NCBI RefSeq assembly: GCF_019279795.1
Contig: NC_056731.1
Coordinates: 861,313,652 to 861,377,651 of the forward strand
Source of the DNA: Protopterus annectens
Lineage: Eukaryota > Chordata > Ceratodontiformes > Protopteridae
Reading direction: 5' to 3'
DNA length: 64,000 nucleotides
Shown here: piece after piece, positions 45,115 to 56,039 of the stretch
How positions within the stretch are numbered: position 1 is the stretch's first letter
Layout of the letters: each line of letters starts with the position of its first letter
Program-made: the position numbers and the translations under genes
Notes under the pieces: model-generated
What the model was told of the DNA's origin: nothing
Databases searched by the model: none
Seen by the model: the letters and a program-made list of their open reading frames with translations, nothing else

Positions 45115-46060
45115 TTTGTGCAGAGGATGTAGTGTGGTTATTCCTAACAAACTCGTTTATATGTTTAGGCAAGATTTTTCCCTCCAAGGAAGTTGTGTAT
45201 TTACATTTCTTGTATACCATGTTATTTTCTTTAATGATTGACTGGTTGTCTGAGAATGAAGCAATGGCTACATTGCCTTAGAATGCCCAAATCTACCAAG
45301 CTGACCACAGAGATGTTTGGAAATTGTGTATCCATGTTGTTTGGTCCTGTAATAGGGTGAGCTGTTTATGACAAAAGATTGCTTTTTAACAGGGGTCTTC
45401 TAGGGTAGTTTCTGGGGTTAAGGGCAAGATGTTATATAATGCTAAGATACAGTAATGCTATTTGATGCACAAGCTAGCTGCTGTAAGTTTATTTCTGTAC
45501 AATGCCACACTTTTAACAGGTTTCAGATCTAATCCTAACTTTACAGGGAAATTTTGCTGTCTAGAAGTTTGCAACTATACGAGGCACTGCTAACTGCCAC
45601 TACCGCGCAAAGTTGCCTGATTTATAGCAGAGAAAAAAACTTGAAAAATTACTCCTTTTCTCTCTACCTAATAAACAACTACACTTTGTGCTTCCCAACT
45701 CAGAGAGACCAGGTAAACGACTTCTGCCATAAGATGGATGATCCTGGAAATTCTTAATGTAAAAGCACAGCAAAAGCAGCTTTCAAGTGCAAAATAAACA
45801 ACAAATAACTACCAAACAACCAAGTCACTGTCAGTTTGCCCTTTTGCAAGGAGATTTGGAGGCTTACTGAACTAGAAAAGTCAAGACACAGAGAAATAAC
45901 TGTTTTTTCCACTAAATTAAATAAATGCTTTTTAAAAATGTTCATAAACAGTAGTGATCACTGTATAAACTAAGTACAAGTGCAGTAAATCAATAAAATA
46001 TTCTTAGCTTGGATGGCTCTGTTAATTAACTTTATAAATTAACTTTATAAAGGAATGTAC
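45114..46060. other. No gene recognised
   Basis: AT-rich spacer with short ORFs and no repeat I can name. Confidence 0.4.
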
Positions 46061-46135
46061 ATTTTTTTTGTGGAGCTTTTTCCCCACGGCTATGCCCAGT
46101 TGGACATTCCAGGTAAACAAATGCAATAAATATGA
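46061..46135 (+). mobile_element. L2-like LINE/SINE 3' tail fragment
   Basis: TGTGGAGCTTTTTCCCCACG, then GGACATTCCAGGTAAACAAA and a short AATAAATA tail, matching the terminal 80 bp of the L2-like LINEs at 29.7 and 35.5 kb. Confidence 0.6.
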
Positions 46136-46590
46136 AAAGCATCCACATACACTGCTGCTTATTATTTGTTTTATTTTGTTTATTTACTTTGATAGTGGAC
46201 CACTGGAACCTATATGAGCCACAGCCTGTTAAGTACTGTCTAGTTAAGCGAATTGTTCAGAGTCACACAGTAGGCAAACATATTTTGAATTAAAACAAAT
46301 CCATTCTCTAGACTACTCAATAAAACTTTCTAACAGTTCATAGTTTTAGTTCTATGTGCTAACTGCCAGACTTGAGACTCCTGGAAAGAGTAAACCAATA
46401 TTTTAGGAGATGTAGGTGGAACACATGTATATCTTTCAGGTAAGTTGCCTTAGTGCAAAAAGTTAAGTACTATCATCAATATTAGATACACCAGACTTAG
46501 TCATGCAACTGTTGTTTTTTTTTTCATTTTTTCAGATTATATCTGTTCATATATTTATATCTATGTATAATCACATAAGACACACACCCG

Positions 46591-46598
<8 letters not shown>

Positions 46599-46654
<56 letters not shown>
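46599..46654 (+). repeat. (CA)n microsatellite
   Basis: About 28 CA units preceded by a CACGCGCG interruption. Confidence 0.98.
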
Positions 46655-46659
<5 letters not shown>

Positions 46660-46899
46660 TAAATCTGCATAACAATAAGGAAACAGCTTCTAGCATGCAA
46701 TAGTAATGGTTTCTTCTTTGCTGTACTTGCATGGTCTGCAGCACTGCAAGCTAATAGTGAAATACTGATGCTCAGCGACTGAGATATGTGATCATCACCA
46801 ACACTCAACAAGAAAGGCATTCAACAGTTTTGATCCGATGAAGTACTGTTTGATCATTGAGTCTGTGAGTGTCCTGTCTCTTTAAATTTTGTAAGATAT

Positions 46900-47600
46900 G
46901 AACATTCTGACTCAACCCCATCAAATGTCCTGCTCAGGGGCCAGTTGGTCTCACCAGTGTATTTTATAATTTCTTAAGTTAATTTGAACCTTATGTCCAA
47001 GGAGACCATTGAAACTCAGCCACATCTCAAAATACTTGTGGAAAATTAACAGTGTCCCCACTATGTAGATCTTTGCCACTTATCCCAGGTGAAAATTTAC
47101 TATCACTTATCCAGTTGCCCAGACTGACTTTAAATTTTGAAACAGAGATAGTCTGCCTACTATGTGAAGGTAGCCTGTTCCAGAAATGGGGATACTTTGC
47201 ATTAGGTACCTTTTGTGCTGTCTGGTATTATTGATGTGGCATTATAGGTTTATGTCTACAGAAAGGTTGTTTGCTTTACACTGGTTCTGTTTAGGTGAAG
47301 GAATTCAAATTGTGCTGAATTGTTTTTAGCACAGAAAGGTTAAGCAGTGAACAACCCTCAAGAGCCTGTGTGACACTATGTAGAAGCATAGAATGTTATC
47401 TATCAGAGTAGTTAAGGGTACTGAAACCTGAGATGTTTTGGTGAGAGCCCTCATAGATGATACCTTTCTCCAGGAGCATGTTGGTTAATATATGACACGT
47501 CTGTTGGGAGTATGCCTCTTGGAAACGATTAAAAGGTTTAACACCAAGTTTCTTAATTTGCTGTTTTTCATTTTAAATCCCTGTTTTTTGATGTGTCAGG
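46900..47600 (-). pseudogene. CR1-D, divergent CR1 C-terminal relic
   Basis: The minus strand at 47040-47190 reads KYPHFWNRLPSHSRQTISVS, KFKVSLGNWISDSKFSPGIS and GDTVN, parallel to CR1-B SLWNRIPVHVGHSPSLTLFK, RNLDAWMGNRKFTPGIS and RGTVN. Identity is clearly lower than among the other copies, so it is older or another CR1 family. Further upstream (47.6-48.9 kb) the minus strand holds a 157-codon ORF at 48115-48588 without CR1 motifs; whether it belongs to the same element is open. Confidence 0.6.
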
Positions 47601-49137
47601 ATTTGTCAGAGATATCCACTGTGCATACCACCTTATGATTTCAGAACTTACACCAAGGGGCCTTGGAGAGAATGAAACACATGAGTATTTCCCCCGTATA
47701 TTGTCATGTGGTTCTTACAAGTCATAAGATTCTGTGCTTAGAAAACACATGCTAACGTTGGCTTGCATATGCCATTTCTAAACAGGAGCTAGGGGAAGTA
47801 CATGCTCCAGTGATCCACAGAAGATTCCAGCTGCTGACACAGTTTGGATGTCTTCCTAGTGCACTTCACAAAGTTCCTGCTTTCTGTGCCTACATAAAAA
47901 GAGAGCTTACAAAATTACTTGCAGACAGTGTGCCATGAATGAAAATGACTACTGTCACAGCCTTTTTAATGTCATTGCCATGCATCACACTACCATCAGC
48001 TTGTTTATACTACTGGAACTTGAACCGTGGCAACCTGGCTGCATTGATGACAGAAGTTTGAGCTTTTCATCAGTGGCCTGTGCTTAGCAAAAATAGAACC
48101 CAAAAAAAGACAGGTTATTTTTCTTGCCATGGCAGAGGCATGAAAAGAATAAGGTATGGATTCTGTAGTCCAGGTTTAAGCTGACACTTTGCAACCACAG
48201 TGGCCCTGTCACTTTCACCTTTAAGAGTCATCATTGTGGTTCTTATCTTCAGGTGAATATGAGGGTGAGTGAGAAAGTGTCCTTTCTGCCACATGATCTT
48301 AGCAGTAAGACGTGGGGTGTGACTTCTACTTTTCTCTGTGCTGTAAGCCAGGAGGATGCCTTTGAAGTATGTGAGGGCCAGTCTGTCAAATTCCAAGGCT
48401 GTATTTGTGGTATGATATCTGCCCTTTTGGATTAACTTTCTTTGGGCACTCCAGAAGAAGTTACCAACATACTGAAGAGAGTTGGAACATGGGCGCTGGT
48501 CTTGGGCCTCTTGACTTTCCCCATCCCACACCTTATTTTTGACAGCTTGTTCAGTGTATAAAGTATAGAGATGAATGAGGAGGTCCATTAAACCACACTT
48601 CTGTTAAGTGTGATGCAGGTGGCAAGCCCTGCATCAGATTTTTGCATCACTCTTGGTTACTCCTCCCTGTGAGGCAGTCAGCGTGGGTAAAGTTCTTTGT
48701 CAGCAAGGTCTTGTATTTTTCTTATCCCTATGTGTGAGTGGTACAGGACCTGGGCTGCATGCATCTATTCTCTTCAAAGTCTTTAAGTGACACTTTGAAG
48801 AAAAGGAGGCCTCAGTGCTTGAGAATTGATGAAACCTTTTCGGTACTGGTTCTCTTAAGGATTCCTCGTTTGAAGCAACCTTTAATTTCATGAGGTTCCT
48901 TTTAGAGGTGTTATTTGTCCCTTGTTTTTCTGTTTAGAAATGCATGAAAATAGTTTTTTGTTGGACAAAGATTTTATCTTGGCCCACCTGATCACATATT
49001 TAGCCTTGGACTAAAACTTGGTGTGAAGAAAATGCATAGTAGTACTCTTTGGAAAGACTGACATCCCTGGTTATTGCCACATTGATAATATACCCCTAAA
49101 AGTGGATTAGTGGTCAGGGATGAGGGAACACATGTCT
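47601..49137. other. Unassigned, with a 157-codon minus-strand ORF
   Basis: The ORF at 48115-48588 (minus) has no stop for 157 codons, but shows no recognisable domain, signal peptide or membrane segment. It may be a remnant of CR1-D or chance. Nothing else supported here. Confidence 0.3.
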
Positions 49138-49895
49138 GTAACCTGACCATTTGACCACAACATGTCTACTGTGATGAGAAAATCCTTTTATGTTGCACAA
49201 CATATAAGTAATAGCATGGCATCCAAGTCCTAGGAGGTTATTGTTCCACTCTACTCATCTCTAATTCAGCAAGTCATTCAGCATGTACCTGACCAGGCAC
49301 TTGAAGAAGCTTGAGAGAACACATGGCTTCTTCACAAAAAGAATACAGGGAGTAATTAACAAGGCCTTTGCAGACAGTGTTAAAGCCCTATCCCTGTACT
49401 CATCTCCTATAGACTGCTGCATGGCGATCTATACCTAGCCTACAAGACATTCTCTGAACTCACAATGATGAATATGTTGCGTATCTGCAAAACAAATAGC
49501 ATCAGTAATACCTATTCTAAGGACCTAACCTTATCTATGACATAAACAGGACGTGTTGGGGGGACAGCTGTGGGTCTCAAAGATTACCCCTTCCCTGGTA
49601 CAGGCTTCCCATCCATGTGAAGCAAAGTTCATGCTTAACTATCTTCAAACAAAACTTGGACCAATGGATGGGAAATCACAAATTTACACCTGGTTTGACA
49701 CTTATGTTCCTTTTGGTCAGGGACAGCCTATGAACACTTGATGTGTACAAGCCTTTATCATAACTTGTAAAAATTCCTTGGGGTATTGACATATGCCAGC
49801 AGTATTGTGGTAAATTTGGAGTAAGGTTGGTCAGGCTTAAAATGGTTCTTGGGCCAATAGCCTAGTAACCACCTGTGAACCTATGAAGCTATAGT
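49138..49895 (+). pseudogene. CR1-E, 3' end of a CR1 LINE
   Basis: Plus-strand sequence matches CR1-B ORF2 from the segment coding RKSFYVAQHI-like residues after the RT palm to the C-terminus: VIVPLYSSLI (about 49235), YRLLHGDLYLAYK-like residues, GLPSMZ-like W-x-R block around 49590 and NLDQWMGNHKFTPG-like residues near 49655. Frameshifts are many. The 3' terminus at 49855-49895 shows GGGCCAATAGCCTAGTAACC then CACCTGTGAACCTATGAA. Confidence 0.75.
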
Positions 49896-49907
49896 TATTA
49901 TAGGTTC

Positions 49908-50346
49908 ATAGATTCATAGGTAGGTACTAGGCTATTGGCCCAAGGGCCTACATAAGCCTAGCCAGCAAGGTACCATAGCTTACGCCACCCAAGAAAGTTA
50001 TTTTCCTATGCCACTGTCCAGCAGAGACACAGAAGTGATCCCCGGGGTGTATTTCCTATTTCCCATTCACTCATCAAGATTTTTCTTGAAGAGTGCTAAT
50101 GAAGAAATTTGCTTGACATAGATGGGTAGCTTGTTCCGGAGTATAGGAAGTATCTGGGACAGGAATCTATCCCTCCAGCGTGTCCTGTTTATTGTGGTGA
50201 CAAGGTTTAGGTCCCTAGAGCGTGTAGCTTGGAGGGATTGGGATTTCTTTAGGTGTAGCATGTCCAACAGCTCTGGGTTTGACATAGCTTTATATGTTAG
50301 GCAGAGATCACCTCTGAGTAGGCGATATGCTATGGAGTAAAGCTGG
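49908..50346 (-). pseudogene. CR1-F, 3' end of a CR1 LINE, minus strand
   Basis: From 50346 on the minus strand: LKLQLYSIAYRLLRGDLCLT, YKAMSNPELLDMLHLKKSQS, SRDLNLVTTINRTRWRDRFL and SQILPILRNKLPIYVK, in one open frame to SSLALFKKNLDE (50067). The CR1 3' terminus follows to 49908. It is closer to CR1-A than to CR1-E. It is truncated at 50346, where an L1/Tx1 fragment begins on the opposite strand. The N-terminal 80 residues of this ORF are read through the antisense of that L1 fragment and are not CR1. Confidence 0.85.
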
Positions 50347-51640
50347 AGTTTTAAAGAATTAAAGGAGTTTATTTGGGAGAGAAAGAGGGCAAGAGTTAAG
50401 TGGGATTTAGGATTACCAGATTTGAAGGGATACCTTAGAGTTACACACTTGAGGCTCATATACATAACACAAATAGAAGATTGCATATCAGCATTGAAGG
50501 GCATAATCTTGAAATGGGGAGTTTGCAGAGTAAGGAGAGAGTAGGATTTTGGATGCAGGCACTTAAGGAGAACAGTAACAACCATATGGAATATTATACA
50601 TATGAAGTAACAGAAAGTATTTTGAGAACTAAGTCAACAGAGGACTGGAGAAACTAGATTTGACTAATAGGGATGACTGTAAGAAGGGGCACAGAAAATA
50701 GGCAAGAGGGAGATGGAATTTATTGGCAAAAATTAGCAAGGAAAACCAGGTACTGGAAGCAAATAACTAGAGAGGGAAAAATCATAGACTGGAATAAGGC
50801 TAAGCAGAAGTTTGACTCCAGGTTGGAGGCTACCTTCTTTACCAGCGATTTAGAACAGAGTATAGGCATTGAGAAATGGCTAGTGGAGTATTACATGAAA
50901 GACCAGCTCTGGTTGAGATTCTAGTTGAGTCTAAAGCAGCTGTGGTAAAAAAGGGATAATTAGTAAAGCATTAAAATAATGCATAGTAACTGTTAGAATC
51001 AATCAGAAGATGTTAGGAAAGACGGGAAATGAGAATGGAAAGACAATATAAAAGAAACCGTGTGAAGGTATTGTATGTCTCCCAAGTATGCAACAAAATC
51101 TAGAAGGTTTAAGATTTTTATGTGGAAGTGTTTTCACGGGTATTTTTATACCCCAAGTACGCTTCAGAGATTTTTTCCACAGGTAGACAGCAATTGCTGG
51201 AGGTGTGATGGGAAAGAGGGGGGTACCTGGGAATATGTTTTTTTGAATGCAATGAGTTGAAAAGATTTTAGAAATTCCCTACAGGGTACTTTGTCAGAAA
51301 TGTTGGGGGAGCAAATTATAACTAAGGAAACAATACTTTTGAAGGAGAATATAGAAACTGAATTGCTAAGACACAGTAAGACCCTAGTAAATTTAATGTC
51401 ATCGGTGCTAAAAAATGCCAGAAAATGTACTCAAAAGCAAAGCCAAAAGTAACAGAATTGTTAAATTTTGTAAAGGAGGTAAAGAACTGGAGATGGGATC
51501 TTTAGAAAGGGGAAAGAGTAAACTACATTGAAATAAATGGAATCTGTGGCAACGGTACATACTTAATAATGTTCAGGAGTACTATTTCAGGGAAGGCAGG
51601 ACTTGAGCAATCTATGTAATGTCAAACTAAATAATTGTTA
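50347..51640 (+). pseudogene. L1/Tx1-clade LINE, 3' end
   Basis: Right after the CR1-F breakpoint the plus strand reads KEFIWERKRARVKWDLGLPD and LKGYLRVTHLRLIYI, the post-RT block of L1/Tx1 ORF2 (F-I-W ... G-L-P-D-L-K). It continues through YWQKLARKTRYWKQITREG (about 50720) and WKCFHGYFYTPSTLQRFFP, then NCWRCDGKEGGTWEYVFLNA (51190-51255), the C-terminal zinc-knuckle C-W-R-C ... G-T. In intact families an H and a C follow; here the H position reads E and the last Cys is not seen. Several stops. The 3' end near 51640 lacks a clear poly(A). Confidence 0.75.
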
Positions 51641-51715
51641 AGACAAAAATTATATTTGTATAATGTGTTCAAAGAAAAACATTGTTATAATGGTTTGTTT
51701 TTTCTTTTATAATTG

Positions 51716-51990
51716 GACGGTGCAGTGGTGCAGCGGTAGCTTTGTCGCCTCACAGCAAGAGGTTCTCCAGTTTGTTCTTGGTTGGAGTGCCTTCTGTGCG
51801 GAGTCTGCATGTCTTCCCTGTGTTCATGTGGGTTTTCTCAGGGTGCTCTGGTTTCCTCCCACGTTTCAAAGACATGCATCTGGAGTGTTTCTCTCCGGGC
51901 CTCCGCTGAAAATTGGCCTTGTTCCAAGTCGTACTTTCCTGGTAAACAAATTTTAAATAAGTAAATAAATAAATAATTCAATATGTGTAT
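51716..51990 (+). mobile_element. SINE with V-SINE head/middle and L2-like 3' tail
   Basis: The head (GGTGCAGTGGTGCAGCGGTA ... CCTCACAGCAAGAGGTTCTCC) and middle (GAGTCTGCATGTCTTC, GTGGGTTTTCTCAGGGTGCT, TTTCAAAGACATGCA) match the V-SINEs at 36.0 and 58.9 kb. After that the 3' part differs: TTTCTCTCCGGGCCTCC, then GTACTTTCCTGGTAAACAAA and (TAAA)n, the ending of the L2-like LINEs here rather than the GGCGACCC end. The B box reads TTTGTTCTTGG and is degenerate. Confidence 0.8.
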
Positions 51991-52669
51991 CAGCAGTGTG
52001 AACATCTGCTGTAGGTGATATTCATTGATGATTTAACACCTTGGCCCCTTGTGCAAAACTCTGAAAAAGGGAATTATGGATGGGTAGATGGATGAAACTG
52101 AATGTGTGCTTATTTCACTATCAATGTGTGTGTGTGTTTTTTTAAAAATACCTTTATTAACATCAAGGTGACCTTCTGTGGACATACTTGGCAGAAAAGC
52201 TTTATGCTGCCATGACTTTCCAAGCTGTCAGCTACTTGTCCCATAAGTTTTAGTTCCATTTTTATCAGTTTTAGCAGGTCATAGAAAAGCTGTCTGCACT
52301 TATTGACTTATAATTGAGGAAAACAAAGTGTAAAAAAAGCCTAATACTGTACCTAAGCTAGGTCTTTATGTGGCCTTTTGTTCCTTTATTGTACCACACA
52401 GGGTGGCCAGCACTATATAGATTAGTATCTTTCTCCATAAGGCAGCGTGTGTCAGACTGTACTTATTGGCTGATTTGTTTACACCCTTTCTGGGCAGTCT
52501 GTTTGATTAGCCCTATCTGAAGTGTTCCAGAAGAGGGAAAAAGGTAAAATCATTAGGCGAAAGTACCTTTTTTCTCAGGGATGACTGAGGATCATACATT
52601 CTGGTTTCCAGACTTGCTCAGAGTGGCAAAGAAGGCCGAGGGTGACCTAGAGACTCCATTAACTGTTGG
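51991..52669. other. No gene recognised
   Basis: Short spacer with a small TG tract near 52124; nothing identifiable. Confidence 0.4.
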
Positions 52670-53028
52670 TTGATTGTATTTTATTTTTAAATTTTGTTTG
52701 TTAAGCAAGTTGAACACTGTCTGGTAAATGTCCTTTTCAACTACTTCCCCAGGCTATATGATATTTACATTGCAACCATAAAATGGATATGGGAACAACA
52801 AGCATTAACAAACATAATTAAATACATAGAAATTATCATGACAATAGCAGGTATTTACAAACATTAGTAAACTAAATTAATGGTTAAATAGTTTCATGCC
52901 TAAACAGAATGTACAATTGATATTGCAAAACAAATAGTAATATTAGCTGTACAATGTGCAGTTGGTAAATAATTACAAAAAAACATAAGCTGAGTATCAG
53001 CTGTGAAATGTGTGTGTGTGTGTGTGTT

Positions 53029-53083
<55 letters not shown>

Positions 53084-54190
53084 TTATATTATAATTATCA
53101 GCTTATAAAATTGTCAAAAGTCAAGTTTATTCTGGATAGTAGGATTATCTAAGTCAAAACTAACCAGCATCTTTAAATAAGGCAAAAATGTCTTTTGGTC
53201 AACTGTTCTATGCTGCAGGGGCAAGCTTATAGAATGATCTTTCACAGGTGGGTAGTAAGAATGAAAGCCTGTAGAGTTTCAATGAAGAATTGTTTCTAAA
53301 TGCATATGAAGATTCAAGTGCAATTAATTTATTAGTAAGTGGGGTTAAAAATCAGTTTATAGGTACATGTGTTAAGAAAGTAGGTAGACCTAGCTGAAAT
53401 TGGAAGCCATTTGGCTGACTTAATAGTCGCATAATGATGTTCTGTATAGCTAGCCAAATTAATAAATATTAGAATTTTAATTTGTGTTTGCAGTATAGTA
53501 GCATTACTGTGAAGATAGGGAGGTAATAATAGTTAATGCTTATTCAGTTCTTGGAAGTAGTACATTAATGGCATTTATTCTTCTAGCATGTGGAGTTAGA
53601 GGATGGACAATGCTGTAGACTGCCTTTAGCTGTTGTAATACTTTAGTGGTGATGACATTTGTAGAATTATGAAATGAAAGAGCGTCATCTAATAAACCCC
53701 CTAGATATTCTTGCTGTTTAGGGAAGACTGAGCATTGTACCCAATGGATGTGAAATAGCAGGAGAAGATATTAGATAATTGTTTAATGGTGCCACAGAGT
53801 TTACATTTTAGTGATTATAGCGAGAACATAAGTATCTTATAGTGAAAACATAAGTATCTTATGCGATGACCTTCCAAGGCTGAATAAAGCCCAGAAAACA
53901 GCTCTACTTCCACCAGTGCAACCTCATATTGGATTAGTTAGGAAGACAGTCTCATATTAAGGCGAAGTTTTTTCAGCAGTGAGGCTAATTGTGGTATGAA
54001 CTTATGAGCAATGGTGAGGACCATGTCATCTGCATTTATGGTTGCGCTAAGACAGAGCCTTGAGGAATACCATTAGAAAAATAGCCAGTAGACTAGGTGG
54101 AGTTGTGACCTGAGATTATGAAGGCTGTGTTAGAGAAATAATTTCTAAACCATGAGATAATCTCTTGTAAAAATCCATTACCGCTTGTAT
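52670..54190 (-). pseudogene. L2-like LINE relic, minus strand
   Basis: On the minus strand, NGFLQEIISWFRNYFSNTAF and a following G-x-P-like segment (54190-54060) lead into INADDMVLTIAHKFIPQLAS (about 54010, a YADD box reading NADD), then YLGGLLDDALSFHN and LTPHARRINAINVLLP (53690-53560). These parallel the L2-like copy at 30.5-31.0 kb (VQYADDATLTC, LGVTIDDDLKF, LTPNARLATAR). The antisense 3' tail at 52670-52760 (AATTTTGTTTGTTAAGCAAG, TTCCCCAGG) resembles that of the same copy. A (TA)25 array has expanded in the 3' UTR. Confidence 0.65.
53009..53080 (+). repeat. (TG)n-(TA)n compound microsatellite
   Basis: About 9 TG units, a TTTG spacer, then 25 TA units. Confidence 0.97.
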
Positions 54191-56039
54191 AAAATAAATA
54201 AGTAAAATATATTTTCTTACCTGAAAAAGTGAGGTGAACTACTTTTCTCTCCTTTGCAGGAAAGCTATCCATTTTGGGGAAAAGGACAGCAGCTGTTGCA
54301 TATTCCAGGTGGTAGCACATATCTTGAGGAAATCAGATGCTTTGATGGATACCTCGGGTAACAGCTCAGCTCTGTTCCTGATATTAGTTTATTTAGCAGT
54401 ACAGTGTTCAGGCAGCCTTCAGAAATCAGACAAATCTGAAGTCACTCCATTTTGTATATAGGACAGTGCTTCTTTTTTATCAAGGCGGGAGCAGATGGTG
54501 AGTTCTTTCTTAGTGGTCTTGAAGTGAATATTTTTGCATTTATTTGCCTTGTTCATCTGACCCATTGCTTGCTGGCAAAGTTTCATGCAGAAAGAACAGG
54601 GTTTATTCGTGTTTCCCTATGGTGAACAGTAATGTAGTTCTAAGCCCTTGAAATCTTATCTTCTCCAAAGGCAATTCCAGTGCAGTGGTGAGCCCTGCAG
54701 CACTGTAGCAAGATGAATGCTTTGATTTGAAAGTTTGTCTGTTCTAGTAGTGTCTATTTAGATGACATCAATTCCCAGAATGTCTTGGAAGTCTTCATAG
54801 CTTGTCAGAAATTTCTCCACTAGGTCTACCTACATTGTTAAGTGGAAAATGTTCTTTGTATGGCTTAAGAGACATTTTCTTCACCTCCATGTTTGTCTGA
54901 GTTGTATTTATCATAATTTTGCTCAAGGCTTCAGCTACTCCATGATCAGAGTGTATGCTTCAACTGTCTTAGCATATTACATGGTGAAAAGCAGGATTTT
55001 ATCCCAACATAAGCTATTCTTAAAGAAAAACCTTTAACTCCAGTTTCTGGGTAGGAGTCTTTTTGTAGATAAGGGCCCAAGCATTCAGTGTTGTACTGTA
55101 GTATCTATGGTTTGAACTGCTGGTGCGGAAGACCTGAAGTTGTATCTCAAAAACATGATATTCTAGGTATTCTAGTAAATATCTTCATAGGTTGGCAGAC
55201 TTACAGTCTCCAGATTTTTATTTGCAAATAGCCTCTCTTAGTCCTCCACAAGGACCATGTTCTCTTCCCTGAATATCCATTTCTTCATGTGATTGTCTTG
55301 GAGGTGTCACTAACTCAGTCTGTTTAGTCCTTAAGGTTCTTCCTAACAGCTGAAAATGGAATGCATCCCCTATGAACTCCTACACACCAACTGTCCACCT
55401 CTGTCAGGAACATGAACATTAGTATGTGAATCTTTTTTTATTTGTTGGTTTCTTTTCCCCTGAGTAGGAAGATTTTGCAGTTATCCAACAGACTGCATTT
55501 AAATGGATTAAGCTTTGACTGTTGTCACCATAACTCAAATCATACTTTTGCTACTGTCTTGTGGTGATATGGAATTCCACCTAGAGGGAGGATTATCTTA
55601 GATGCATGTTTCAGGACTGGTTGCACAAAGTACATCTGTGCCATGACCACCTGGATGTCAGCGCATTCCTTGAGCAAGCTGTGCATGTTTGACCCCCTTC
55701 TCCAAGCATCATGTGCCATGCTTATTCCCCAGCATATCCCATTGTCTTCCTTCTGCCTTTTAGGCATTTTACATCCACTTTCTGTTTCTTTTTAGGTTGC
55801 TACTAGAGGATCTTGGAAACTGTTCCACCCACTGCATTGGGTCCTTCCAAAGCTATAGCAAGGTTATCTAACACCCTAGGGTGTGCCCCCTATTGGCACA
55901 CCCCTCTCTTGAAGAAAACTGCCTCAGCTTAGTTAGAGAGAAAAAAAAAAACAGAGCTCCCCAACTTGAGGAGTTGAAGAACCAAAAAAAGGCTCCTGAA
56001 CACAGAAGTAGCTTCCAGTTAGATTTGTGGGGGAACCCA
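54191..56039. other. Unassigned
   Basis: No convincing coding block. A pyrimidine tract before CAG at 54243-54260 looks like a splice acceptor, but the following frame (75 codons) has no recognisable domain. Some of this may be the decayed 3' part of the minus-strand CR1-G. Confidence 0.35.

Noticed and set aside
48115..48588. 157-codon minus-strand ORF
   Set aside because: No recognisable domain, and no splice or promoter context. It could be a LINE remnant, so I left it inside an unassigned region rather than calling a gene.
54230..54461. Possible exon after a pyrimidine-rich CAG acceptor
   Set aside because: Only the acceptor-like sequence is present. The frame has no known domain and there is no matching donor or neighbouring exon.
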